From positions 1,020 through 65,019 of the forward strand of contig NW_006768837.1 of the NCBI RefSeq assembly GCF_000204055.1: a DNA stretch of 64,000 nt. The letters are read 5' to 3'. The stretch is from Melampsora larici-populina 98AG31 (Eukaryota > Basidiomycota > Pucciniomycetes > Pucciniales > Melampsoraceae). The notes beneath the pieces were generated by a model. It did no database searches and was not told where the DNA came from. It saw nothing but the letters and a program-made list of their open reading frames with translations. A program made the position numbers and the translations under genes. Numbering within the stretch: position 1 is the stretch's first letter; the number at the start of each line of letters is the position of its first letter. Shown here one piece after another: positions 22,085 to 33,133 of the stretch.

Positions 22085-22800
22085 GGGCCCGTTTGGCTGA
22101 AACCCAAAAGTAGCTTTTGGCCAAAAGCTACACCAAAACCACAAGTACTTTTCAATTTTGGTCAAAAACACCGGCGTTTGGTAAGTTCGTTAGATCAAAA
22201 TCAAAAAGCACTTTTGGTCAAAAGTTTGTCCATGTTCAAAAGCAGCCTTGAAGCTGTTCTTGAGACAAAAAGTGACTTTTGCCCCATCTCCTTGTTCAAC
22301 TTTTGAACTGCCCACTCAACACCCATCAACCACACAACACCCTTCCCCACTCAACTGTTCCTTTCTACCAATGCTGATACAAATGTAATAGTGACTGTCT
22401 CTTTTTTTGGTGATTGAAATGTGAAAGAATGACTTGATAATGAATTGAGAGGAACAAATCTGGTTGGCAAAATAGTTAAGAAAACAATTGACTAAACACT
22501 TTACAGCTTCTTTAAAAACGATTGTGGTCATTGATGACCGTGATCCATGGTTTTAAAGATGATTTGATGGATTTTCAAGTTTTGACTTGAAAAGTCTTTT
22601 CAAACCATCTTTACTGAACAGTTGAACAGTGATCAAAAGGTCAACAATGATCAAAATGATCTTTTGTCGACCTTCTTTGGTCAACTGTTTGGTAAACGCA
22701 AAAGCCAAAATTCAGCTTTTCATTTTGCCCCTGGACAATGGGGCAAAATGAAAAGTTGTTTTTGTGTAACAACTCTTGGGAAAAACAGCCAAACTGGCCC
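22085..22800. mobile_element. PIF/Harbinger (Tourist-like) MITE, 716 bp
   Basis: Ends GGGCCCGTTTGGCTG and, as complement, GGGCCAGTTTGGCTG; TSD TAA at 22082-22084 and 22801-22803. A GGGCC-GTTTGG terminus with a TAA/TTA duplication is the Tourist/Harbinger signature. It abuts the hAT MITE's right TSD with a 3-bp gap. No coding capacity. Confidence 0.82.
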
Positions 22801-22803
22801 TAA

Positions 22804-24009
22804 GGTTTGTAAGCAATACAGTGATGATTCTTGGATATTTTCTTGGCCGTGGAATGGAGAACCACCAATGGAGCTCTCAATGTTGTGTTATAGGTATTTT
22901 TGATAGGAACAGGTTCAAAAAACCCAGCTGTAAAGACAGGCTTGACTAACAAGATTTGGGTGCTGTTTGCCGGCCATGATGGGTAAGATGATCCTTCCAA
23001 ATTCAAGCATTCATTTTTATTGAGCTGGATTGGATGACTCCGGAGCCAGCAACAATGACCATCTTGTATAAAAGGCTAACTGTTGAAAGTATGTTCAACA
23101 CTGTCTCTTTTCTGTTGATTTATCCCAAGAAAACACATTGGAGATATTTGTCTTTGACAATAGGAATGAACTCAATCTATGGGGAGCGCTCTGAAAAGGT
23201 CAATGGTTGTATATCTTTCTGACATCATTCAAACAGAAGGCTCATTGATGAGAGGATCTTGAAATGATCTACTCCTAGTTATCCATCTCAGAAAAACGCA
23301 AGGCAAGGTATCAAGTCATTTATTTATGAATAGATAGATCAATATCAATTTTGATAGGACCAAGTGCGCTCTGAGTGAGGGTAGTGAAAATAACACAAAA
23401 TGTGATACAAATACCAGATCACAACATCACATCAAAGTTAAAATGAAAAACAGCTGATTCAAAACCACTAAGCACTAGCTCAAGCTACAAATGAGAGTAA
23501 TAGAATTTTGATGTAATAAAAACCCTAAGGCCAAGTAGAGTGATCTACAGATGCAAAAAATAAATTCCGGGCCAGCCCGAAAAGATTGGAGAAATCAGAA
23601 GGTTTTAAAAGGATGACATACCAAGGTTGAATCAGATTGAGTGGCTCAAACATTGCAGGTGATCAGGAAGGGACGTAGAGGGCCAGGAAGTTGATTGCTT
23701 GGTGACATTCATGTAGCCTGTGATTGCACTCTGGCAGCTTGTTTTTGCTCAAAGACTGCCCGGTGTTGTAATTGATGACTGTAAAAACTCTTTCCTACTA
23801 TAGGACTTATCAAGACCTAAAATAAAGGAGTTCATTCTTCAGTAACACTGGACATTCACATAACACTAACAAGTGCAATTTTTCCAATTTTGGTCTTATA
23901 TGATTCCAGTTGAAAAATTTGACTTCATGTGTTTATCAGATTGATGTCACTTGCTATCTACTTTCAAGGTACTTCCTTCATGGATCTCTCTTGACTTCTT
24001 GACTTATTT
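22804..24009. other. No gene seen
   Basis: AT-rich, only short ORFs with no family resemblance and no consistent splice pattern. Confidence 0.5.
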
Positions 24010-24270
24010 CCCCCGCCCAAGCTTACTGCCCAATTCCTCTGTCTCACCTTTGTATTCTATGAGAGGTACAGCCAATTCAGAAAAGCTGGGTTCATCTGTG
24101 GAAATCATCCCTGGCAAGTTGTCATGGAAATAATGCTGCAGGAAGTCTAAGCATATCAAATCATGAATTATAGAATCAGAAGTGGTTGGGTTGTTGCAGC
24201 TAGCTCAAAGTGCCACTGTGTTCTCAAAGGCATTTAGTTCCAAAAGCTCCTGTGCTCTCTTCATTATTAA
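24010..24270 (-). pseudogene. Relic coding segment, unknown family
   Basis: Read on the minus strand, one frame gives ELLELNAFENTVAL, a TGA, then NNPTTSDSIIHDLICLDFLQ, HYFHDNLPGMISTDEPSFSE and LAVPLIEYKGETEELGSKLG before a TAA. The composition is protein-like over about 80 codons with one internal stop, suggesting a decayed gene or repeat-derived ORF. No family recognised. Confidence 0.35.
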
Positions 24271-24904
24271 ATGTTTTAGTCTCTTGTTAAATCTATTGTT
24301 CCCAGTTTCTGTTCAAACTCATCTAATCTCTCTAAACTGCTCTGTTATCAATCTCTCCACTATTCAACTTGCCCATGGAAGATATCTAAACCTACAAACA
24401 ACTACAAGATCAGCACAACAACCAGTATTGTTGATTGTAACTAACTGCAGGAGGAACTTGCTACCTAGCTATTGTTATTAGGTAAATTAGAAGCCTTTGA
24501 TGGTTGCTATAAAGCATACCAAATATATGTATTGACTTTTATCATTGTAGACATAGTAGGGATCATCCATTAATCCTTAAGTTACTCATAATTGCCAAGT
24601 ACAAACCAGTGCTGATTTTTTTGGTATGTACTGATTATTGTCTACAATGTACCTTTTATTATTTCTGTATTTATTGTACCAACTTCTTGATTTGGTTGTT
24701 TTGCAATCTATTGTGGGAATTAAGTGCTGCAATGAAGACTCAAAGATCTCAAACTATTAGACAATCTTGCCCACAAAAGTCAAACAAATTGGCCGGGAAT
24801 TCATGCCAAGCTTCTCTGATCTACGTGACAAAAGTGATCAGGTTTTGGCAAAACAATTATAACAGGCGTTTCTCGGTTCAGAAGGAAAGATGGTTAAGTT
24901 TGGG
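24271..24904. other. No confident gene; 3' flank of the Nudix gene
   Basis: Short ORFs only. A GTATGT donor sits at the end of the second Nudix exon, so a small terminal exon could lie here on the minus strand, but none was identified. Confidence 0.4.
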
Positions 24905-25530
24905 TCACATACCTGAGTTGGAGCTTTCTGGGGGTTTTGGAATCTTATCCCCACATACCTCCCAGGCTTTCACCGAATCGAGTCTGTTTGTTAAATTGTC
25001 TCGGACCTTATCTATATGAAACCACACGTTGGTGCGGGAGCCCACATCCTTACCATCTCCGGGTTTGGCATTTTCCTCGATTTCGGCGAGATAAACGAAA
25101 GTTTTGACCCTGTAATATTCTTCTGCGTGCTTTTCCTCCTCCCAATTGTACATTTCATTCGAGAAGTGAGCATTTTCATAACCAGCTAACCAGCAACATA
25201 GATGAGTCACGTGATCAACAGAATGAATACATCAAGAACGACAGGGGGCAAAAACAATCATCTCAACTCACTCTCTTCTTTCAATTCACGGGCAGCAGTA
25301 GCTAGATCATTGACATCCTCCAGATCCAGCTTCCCGCGTGGGAAACAATACCCCCTTTCTTTACCCGACTTCTTTGGGAACGAGAGTAGGACTTGCGTCC
25401 CTTGATCTGTGTGTCTGTACGGGATCACCATAACCCTCAAGCGCTCTATGTCACCCGTAACAGTGGGATTGCACCGAATGTGAATGGTGCTGACATAGAA
25501 AATCATCGAGAGGATTGGAGAAAATCTCAT
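24905..25530 (-). CDS. Nudix hydrolase
   Basis: Two exons on the minus strand: 25530-25272 and 25185-24905, joined by GTGAGT...GGTTAG. The join completes the Nudix box, GKLDLEDVNDLATAARELKE followed by ETGY, matching G-x5-E-x7-REUxEExGU with one extra residue before the REL segment. The family hydrolyses nucleoside diphosphates linked to another moiety, using Mg2+ bound by the REx2EE glutamates. FPRGK before the box recalls DCP2 and diphosphoinositol phosphatases, but the N-terminal Box A region of DCP2 is absent, so the substrate is unknown. Length about 180 aa. The C-terminus is uncertain: TGA at 24905-24907 overlaps a possible GTATGT donor, so another exon may follow. Host gene on the same strand as the next two. 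Confidence 0.78.
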
Positions 25531-26459
25531 CTTTGGCTGGCAAGCAAGTGAGTGGCGTGATACGGTTGAATTTGATCAGTGATGTTAAATTGTCGTTTTT
25601 GAGGGTCGAATTGCCAGTAGTGAATCAAGCCGCCTTGAAATTTCCACTTCAGATAGCGATCCGGATTATATGTGACGTTGATAGGGTGCCTTCCGACGTG
25701 ATCAAGCTTCCAAGCGATTTCGGCAGAAGTGGTGCTTATTCAATTTACACACTTTCTGGTGGAATTGTTCCGATATCTTAATCTAACACAACTCTGCAAG
25801 AATGAGGATATTTATTCCTATATTTCTTAACACGACTGGTTTTGTGTTCTCGATGTCACCGCCTTTGTGATGTAAAGAAAGTTTACCTTGAAAAGGGGAG
25901 AGTTTCAGGCAATATTCGTGTCACCTAAACGGAAGAAGATCATGTGGTTTTAATTTTAAGTTCTCCTGTTCCTTCCGTACATGGTTTTTTCTAAGAAGCA
26001 ATACAGAATCATTGAATGGGATATTTAAGTGAGCCGTAAAAGTGGAAAATTGAGGCATTGAACGGCAACTACGGGGACGCAGGCAAGTAGTTGAGAGTTG
26101 TTGACAAGAAGCAAGTACATATCACGTGTTTCGGCAGTGGCATTCATCGAATTGAAAGTGTGTTATGGACCATGTACCGCGATGGTGTGTAACTTCACAA
26201 TCGCGGTTGATTTGAAACACTTTGGCTCTTGCAAGATGCTTGTTCCTCTCAATGCCCACCACAACTTTTTGTTTCAAAAATCGATGATCTTTTTCAGTGG
26301 GCATCCCCTACCCTCAGTCTTGAGAGTTATCATGAGGGACTGGTTCAAACATGGACACGTGGACAGGTCAAAACAGAATATTTTCATTAAACAAGACCAA
26401 AGTGGAACATTCCAAAAAGTTACTTGACATCGAGAAATATCATCTTAAATTTAATCCCT
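25531..26459. other. Intergenic: Nudix upstream region and WG-gene 3' flank
   Basis: No gene supported. Both flanking genes are on the minus strand, so this holds the Nudix promoter and the downstream region of the WG/RGG gene. Confidence 0.5.
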
Positions 26460-28529
26460 TTAAGCCCAATCACCCCAATCAAACGCTTCGGCAACAGGAG
26501 CAGGAGCGGCTTTCGCAGCATCAGGATCAGTATCGTTGACTGGTTGACTTGCAATCTTATCATCCCCACCCCATCCAGAAGTCACTGTGTTATTGGCTGG
26601 CTTTTGACTCGCACTTTTATCATCTCCACCCCATCCAAAACTCGTACTTTCACTAACATCATTATTATTTGAATTTGACCAACTTGATCCACCCCCAGTA
26701 CCACCTCCACGACCACGACCTCGCCCCCGATCAGACCCACGATCACTAAAAGAACCACGATCCCCTCCAGAGTCCCCAAATCTACCTCTGTTATTGCCCT
26801 GACTAAAATCATTCTCAAACCCATCTCTGCCTCTGCCTCTACCTCTACCTCCAAATCCCCTCCCTCCTCGCTGACCAGAAGACCCGAAGCCTCCTCCTCC
26901 TCCTTCACCGCCTCCAGTACTCCAGCTTGCGCTCCCGCCACCGCCTCCAGAGCACCAACCACCGCCTCCACCGCCACCATCACCGCCGCCCAATCCACCA
27001 TTTGATCCCCAACTCGAGTTCTGATGACCACCTCTCCCACCTCTTCCGCTTCTTGAACCCCAACCCGAATCTTGCGCACCCGCGTTAGTACCCGTCCCAT
27101 TGATTGATCCTCTACCTGCATTTTGACCACCGGTATCACCACTTGCCCCCCAGTCTGATTTTTTATTGAAGCCATTAACTTCCGTCTTGTTTGAAGAACC
27201 CCAATCCGAATTTCCATTCACCGGATTACTTCCTGCACCCGTGTTTGCGCCCCAATCTGAAGACTGATTGTTTGGAGGTATTTCTGTTTTGTTATTCGAA
27301 GTCGAACCCCAACCTGAAGACGAATTTCCTCCTGCACCAGTATCAGCTCCCCAATCTGAGTTCTTAGTCATCGATTTACCTCCTGCAACATTGATATCTG
27401 TTCCCCAATCGGTGTTTGGTGCGGGTCGATTACTTTCTGGCTTATTGATCGATCCCCATTCTGAGTTTTGATTGATCGGATTATTATCAATCGGTTTAAC
27501 GCTTGATCCCCAATCCGAGTCTTGACCTACAGGAGCAACTCTAGTGTTCGATGAATTTTGACATTTTTGAATCGGTTTAGGATCCCAGTTAGTTGAACCA
27601 GGTGAAATAAGCATTTGATCATGCTTGATAGTAAATTCTTGAATTTGTGTTTTAATATCTTCATCAATAAAGGTTAATGAACTATTAAGTTGAAGTTGAA
27701 TTTTTTCTACAATTCCAACAGCTCGAGATAAATAAGTTTCATAAAGTTGAGAATGATCTGGATGTGATCCAGCTGTATCAGACTTATAAGAATTTAAAAT
27801 TGAAACACGTTTTTGATGTTCACGACGCGAATCGAGTAAAATTTTAGAAAGTAAGACAGATCTAACAATTGTCTCGAGTAAATTGTGATCGAATTTTAAA
27901 TTACTTTCGAATTCCACTTTTTCAGGTTCGGTTGCAGTTGATCGAGACGGATCGGCAAGAGGTGGTGGGAGGGGCGCGAATGCTCCTGAGTCCTCTCCAA
28001 GTAGCTCGTTGTTGTTTGTCGTAGATGCAGTAGTGGAAACCTTTTTGGTCTTTTTCGATGGCGCCCCTAAGCCCCACGGACTGACGAATAAATACAATAT
28101 TGAGGATCAGCAATTCCAAAGTGAAACACTTTCTATAGAGTTGATCACTCACTCATCATCATCTTCATCGCCATCACCATCACCATCACCATTACCATTA
28201 CCATTATCACCATTTCTGATTTCAGTTTCTACTGTCAAAACGTTTTCAGAGTCTTTGTCCTCTGTTCTGGCATTGGTAGGAGTTGTTGAAGTCGTAGTCT
28301 TATCGATCATAGTAGGTTTGGATTTGAGAATCTTGGGTTTAGGCAAGAAGAGGTTAGGAGTTTTAGGTTTTTTCATAGTTGATGGTATTGAAGTAGTAGG
28401 GACTGAAGGAGGAATTGGAGCACGTTTACAGAAATCGGGTACTTCGTATGGGTATGTGTTTGGATTGACTGAAGCCCAATCATGAACAAAGGGTGCAGGA
28501 CATTCCGGTACTGGATCGTTTGTTGACAT
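26460..28529 (-). CDS. WG/GW-repeat and RGG-rich protein
   Basis: Two exons on the minus strand, 28529-28153 and 28080-26460 (GTGAGT...GTCAG), total 1,998 nt, 665 aa, no breaks. Order: Pro/Ser/Thr-rich N-terminus ending in an acidic GDGDGDGDEDDDE tract; a helical segment (about residues 160-270: LLETIVRSVLLSKILLDSRR, YLSRAVGIVEKIQLQLNSS); then more than a dozen WG or GW motifs in loose repeats of 15-25 residues (DSDWGSS, NSEWGS, NTDWGTD, SSGWGS, NSDWGSS); then Gly-rich and RGG/RGR stretches; and a C-terminal EAFDWGDWA. Arrayed WG/GW motifs are Argonaute-binding (AGO-hook) platforms in plants and animals, and RGG boxes bind RNA, so a role in RNA silencing or mRNP assembly is a reasonable inference. 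I do not recognise an orthologue. The minisatellite-like coding repeats may vary between strains. Confidence 0.75.
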
Positions 28530-29799
28530 GATGTTTTATTCGCCTTTGTCTTGTTATACCCACATCAAGATGAAAGTCTTCTTTTGGTGTGTTTCTTTAC
28601 GAGATCCGTTAGTTGATCTCTTTGTCTCACTCGTCTAATATAGACTTCGATTGTAGTCTCTTTCAACCTCGATACATATTTTATGTTTCGCTTTTCAAAC
28701 TTTCGATTGTAATTTTTAAATCCGGATGAGCTGAAGTTTAAAACGTGTATCCTTGATGACAAACCTTTGGAATTGATATGGAAGTGTGATGTACATTTGT
28801 AAATATATAAACAGAGTTATGAGTTTATTTCCCATGATCACAACCGGCCTCTACAAGATTTATAAGTAAAATGTGTCGACACTCAAAGCGGTGGGGTGGA
28901 GTTTGACAAGATTTTTCGCACGGTACGGCTACCCAATCGCTGAGCACCTCGGTTGCAAGAATGTGGTACACTCTCTTTGAGGTCAGAAGCGACAAGCCTG
29001 GTGATTATATGCAAAACGATTGATCCGATTCTAAGGCTGCTGAGCTAACTTCTATGTTCTATCTGGTGTGAGCGCAACTTGAGGTCGGGGTATGTAATTT
29101 AGACCCAGAACCTTTGTCCATGAAGGGCTGGAGTGGTGATTTGAACGGGATAACGCCTTCATAGTTCTCGAAGGTGCACGAAAGGCGAACAGGGGAGGCT
29201 TGTTCATCATCAGGGATCGCAGATACTATGTACACCAGCGGTTGGATTGTCAGATCGAGTCACATGGGAAGACTGAGAGCTCAAGTTTGGCCACAGGACG
29301 TCAGCCACCAAGCTAGCTTTCGACTGTCTCTCAATCTCGTATAAACTTCCAAGAGGAAATTTCATGAGCCAAGTTTCACCATGGCGCTTTCAGGTCTGTT
29401 GGGCTTCAGCGCTGATGAGCGTGCTTCGAAATGCTGAGAAGGAATGCAATTGCGATCCCTTCCTCACAATGTTCCTGTAGAGAACTTATTATTGTGCAAT
29501 GATAAAGGGTAAAACCAGCACTGTTATCTCAAGCCACTTATTCTGGATTGTATTCGAAGACTATAGCTATCAAAGAGTTCAGTGAGGAATAGTGATCGAA
29601 TATCACGAAGGAGCAATGTGATCAGAATAATGGATCACCACTCTACTGATCTGTGAGTTACCTTCAGGTATCGGATTTGGAATTGAGAGAACAGCTATGT
29701 ATAACCTGGAGACAAAAGGGCAATCGCAAGCTATACTCAACACTTTCTACCAGGTTTAGAAAATTGAAGAACGGGAATCTTGCAAACCTGTCCTTGACC
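28530..29799. other. Intergenic between WG gene and CCDC124 homologue
   Basis: No gene supported. A 65-codon ORF on the minus strand (28565-28762) lies just upstream of the WG gene and lacks any family features. The region is not low-complexity, so an untranslated leader or noncoding RNA cannot be excluded. Confidence 0.45.
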
Positions 29800-30917
29800 T
29801 CAATTCTTCGCAAAGCCTTCTTCGACCTCTTTACGTTTAGACTTCAAAGCCGCAACTTTGTCCTCCTTGGTGGCATCGTAAGAAACCACAGTCTGATTGA
29901 AAGGATTATCAGGGTGCTTTTGAAATTGCTTGTAGAGCAAATCATGGTATTGCTGAAGTCTCAATCCCGGATGCTAGAAGCAAAGAAGTATGGATCAGTG
30001 AGGAACACGAATAAGTGTGTACAAACTTGACAATGCAAACCTCCTTTCTAGCGATGGGCAATTCTGTCTCTTTGTAAGCCTCAAAAGCCGCTTTGAATCT
30101 TCTTTCGGGATGCGCATCGACACTTATAGCAGCTTTTGCGCCTAAACTTGCCTTGTCGTTTCTTTCGAGGACTACTTCTGACAAGGCCAAGATCTAGAGT
30201 ACAGCCATATTACAGTTGACATGATGGACCGCCGTTCTCACTTGAAATCAGTGCAGACTCACATTGTCCTGGAATTTGAAATGCATTAGCACTCTCCTTC
30301 GAATCACGACGCAATAATCTCAGATGAGTAAGCACAATGATAGGCTTACAATACCGCGCGCTTCGTACTCTGGAACCTCGCTTGGGATCGACGCAGTTGA
30401 TTTAGGTGAAGTAGCTTTTGGTTTAGAAGACTTGGATGGAGCAGCCTTTGGCTTTGGAGCGCTTCGAGCGATGCTTGCTGCTTCTTCCTCACTGTGTACA
30501 AGAGTGAAGTCATTGATCAACATCTCGAACCAGCAATAAAACCTTGCATCTACTTACGCAATACGGTCTCTTTCAGCTTTGGCAGCCTTGGCTGCAGCAG
30601 CCTTCGCGGCCTTCTCCTCTTTACCGGCCTTTGTTCGACCTCACATCATCAGCAGAAATTTGTCAGCATGAGATCAGGTTCGGAAAATAAAAAATGTCAA
30701 TGGCATCGAGATACCTTTCCTTTAGCGCCATCACTCCATTTCTCCGCTTCTGCTGCTTCTGCTGCTTCTTTTTTCTTCGTGTTCACTTCGGCTTCGTGAG
30801 CAGATTTAGCTGCCTATACCAAAAACTTTAAACAACTTTGGGGACTAGAAACCGAACCTACAAAACTGGATCTAGACAGACCTTTGCCGAAGCACCTTTA
30901 CCTCCGCCCTTTGCCAT
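29800..30917 (-). CDS. CCDC124/LSO2-like ribosome-binding protein, with a 6-nt micro-exon
   Basis: Seven exons on the minus strand: 30917-30882, 30813-30715, 30628-30558, 30491-30350, 30268-30263, 30193-30041 and 29973-29800. They sum to 681 nt, 226 aa, with every phase matching. The protein starts MAKGGGKGASAK, has a Lys/Ala/Glu-rich helical N-terminus (KSAHEAEVNTKKKEAAEAAE), a basic Ser/Pro linker, and the conserved C-terminal block EARGIDNILALSEVV ... DAHPERRFKAAFEAYKETEL ... HPGLRLQQYHDLLYKQF. The length is close to human CCDC124 (223 aa, from memory). Family members (yeast Lso2) bind idle 80S ribosomes and help restart translation after starvation. The fifth exon is only six nucleotides (GACAAT, Asp-Asn), flanked by TTCCAG and GTGAGT; without it the conserved motif would lose two residues. 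Single-copy host gene. Confidence 0.9.
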
Positions 30918-31205
30918 TGGTTCTGATATTGGTATTGGTTCAGGAAGTTGATGATTTCTGATCGTAGAAGTTCAGGTCTCGAGGAAAAAAACAAAATCGC
31001 GAGCGAGGCAATAAAGCTTGATACATGCGGACCCATTCGATATATGCATCGTTTGCCTGTAGAGTCTACATGTATGCTACTAAACAAGCAAGCTCTCATT
31101 CGGGTCATCGGGCGCTCGGAAAGCCCCGTTGACGGACCAGCAGTGCTCAGAGCTCGCTTCTTGTTCCTCCGCTGAAAAATCTCAGCCAGATCCTTAATTA
31201 TTTAA
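30918..31205. other. CCDC124 upstream region up to the MULE target site
   Basis: No supported gene. The MULE is inserted about 280 bp upstream of the CCDC124 start codon; the left TSD TTATTTAA is at 31198-31205. This interval is therefore what remains of the promoter region next to that gene. Confidence 0.6.
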
Positions 31206-31278
31206 GGCGATTGATAAACCACGCCGACCTGAAATCACATATGACACCGGTTTTCCTTAGGTCGGATTCCTCTGGAAG
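31206..31278 (+). repeat. Left terminal inverted repeat of the MULE
   Basis: Exact complement of 54424-54496. Weaker similarity continues a few bases inward (TTATACAG here against CTGTACAG in the other arm). Confidence 0.93.
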
Positions 31279-31584
31279 TTATACAGTCCAGAACTTCCTG
31301 TAAAGGCTTCAGGAGCTTTCTGATGCTTTCTGAAGCCGGCTTCTGCCATCATGAAGTGTGTAAAAGTGGGTGTCATGATTATGATCGCTGACGCCGACTT
31401 GCCTACAGTGTGTGACGCCGAGTCTAGATCTCAGTGTAATAGATCGTACGGTCTTTGGCTCGTTTTCAAACACTTTAATCGTTGATTTACGATCTCCAAC
31501 AGCTTGACCGAGGTTTGCCCCAAAAATCAAGCAATTTGCTGTCAGACCCTTGTCAAGCTTTGTTACATCGACTCACAGTTGGTA

Positions 31585-32866
31585 CAGTGGGTAAACCCGA
31601 GTACGTGTTCCGACCTGCCCTGCAAAATCAAATTTCACCTTTCAGGTCAATGTCGGGGCACTCAATTTGAATGTTTGAGACTGGCACCCAGACCATTGAA
31701 AAGGCATTGCTTTGATGAATCTAGGAATATGGTTTTGGAGACCAAAAATATGATTTTACTCTTTTAGAGGTTTGGATTTTCGGACCTAGGCCTCAATTAG
31801 GTACCTATCTAGCTACTTAGCGGCGCACTAGGCCTATAATTTAATGAATATGGCTGCTCAAGTGGCAAATAACAACCAAATTTGCTTTTTTTTCAAAAAA
31901 AACCAAAAGTTTTGCAGCCTAACACCACCCCTCAACCTTACACTACACCAAATGTCATCTTTACCGGGCGGTAAGGAAAACTACTGACATAGAAAAGTCC
32001 TGAGGCAACAGGAAGAGAGCTAAAAATCTGAAAAAATATGCACCTTGTTCCTAGATGTTGGGGCGTCATGATGAGTATTTTTTTGTACTTTACCTGCAGA
32101 TATTGATTTATGTACTAACAATAAACAGCTGAAAATCATCAAAAACTCACATGTAACAATACCTGAAATTTGGGTCATGAGTATGAAGACAATATTTTGT
32201 GGTCTAAAAACCTCAATAACTTTTGCAATTCTGATCCAAATAACTCGATTTTTGGTTCATTCAAAAGCTGAACTATTCTCCTTCACACTTCATAATGTTA
32301 GTAAGGTGCTATCTAGTCATTTAAACACTCTACATATGTTCAAACAGTTCTGCGTGAATTGCTCTGTAGGATCTTTTTTAGACCAGCTACAGATGTGATG
32401 TCTCAATGAAAAATGTAGAGGAAAGGCTCACCTTTTTAATGCACTTCAAATCGAGTGATTTGATTCAGACCTGCAAAAGTTATTGATGTTTGAAGATTCC
32501 AAAATCCTGTCTTCAAAGTCAAGGGCCAAATTTCAGGTATTGTTACAGGTGGGTTTTTGATGATTCTCAGCCTTTATTGTTAGTACATTAACCAATATTT
32601 GTGTGTAAAATACAAAAAAATACTCGTCATGACGCCCCAACATCTAGGAACAAGGCGCATATTTTTTCAGATTTTTAGCTCTCTTCCTGTTGCCTCAGGA
32701 CTTTTCTATGTCAGTAGTTTTCTTTACCGCCCGGTAAAGATGACATTTTGTGTAGTGTTACTCTCCCGCCAAAAAAAGCAGAAAAAATGGCAAAAATTTC
32801 TCAAAAATTTCGGACCCAAACCTCTATGCGGACTGGCTTGGAACACGTACTCGGGTTTACCCACTG
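31585..32866. mobile_element. Tc1/mariner-type MITE, itself interrupted
   Basis: 27-bp matching termini starting CAGTGGGTAAACCCGAGTAC, with TA on both sides (31583-31584 and 32867-32868). Without the nested CACTA-type element it is about 460 bp and noncoding. It lies in the 3' non-coding arm of the MULE. Confidence 0.85.
31941..32757. mobile_element. Non-autonomous CACTA-type element, 817 bp, nested
   Basis: Starts CACTACACCAAATGTCATCT and ends with the complement ...TTTTGTGTAGTG; TSD TTA at 31938-31940 and 32758-32760. The inverted arms are long and carry TTTACCGGGCGGTAA near each end. Length and layout parallel 3204-4019, including TACTAACAATAAAC and a GTAACAA...TGAAATTTG block in each arm, so the two are relatives with diverged ends. 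Confidence 0.88.
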
Positions 32867-33133
32867 TAGACACAGTCAAGCACAGTCAACATAGAGTATG
32901 ACACATATGATAATCAATGGGTATCAATAGGTATTGGTGTTATCTTTGAAGTTCAAGTTGACCAGCAAAAGCGGAGAACGGCCCTTATGTATTTCGATTC
33001 ATTCTATGTACAATATGTATATGTTAGGATCAGATTGTATAAGACCTCAATAGGTTCCTTTCAGCGAGTGCAAGGACTTGTTGAGTACAAAAGTTCATCA
33101 TAAGTCCTTTGATGTCCTTCGATGTTTGTAATT

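Noticed and set aside
24609..25019. 136-codon plus-strand ORF
   Set aside because: Antisense to the Nudix exon in its second half and unlike any family in its first.
26582..27217. 211-codon minus-strand ORF rich in Val, Glu and Gly
   Set aside because: It is another frame of the WG/RGG gene; the composition is a by-product of the Gly/Trp-rich coding repeats.
28565..28762. 65-codon basic ORF upstream of the WG gene
   Set aside because: No splice context, no family resemblance, ends close to the WG gene's leader.
28900..29640. Possible structured noncoding RNA (RNase P/MRP or snoRNA-like)
   Set aside because: Scanned for conserved core motifs of those RNAs and found none convincing.
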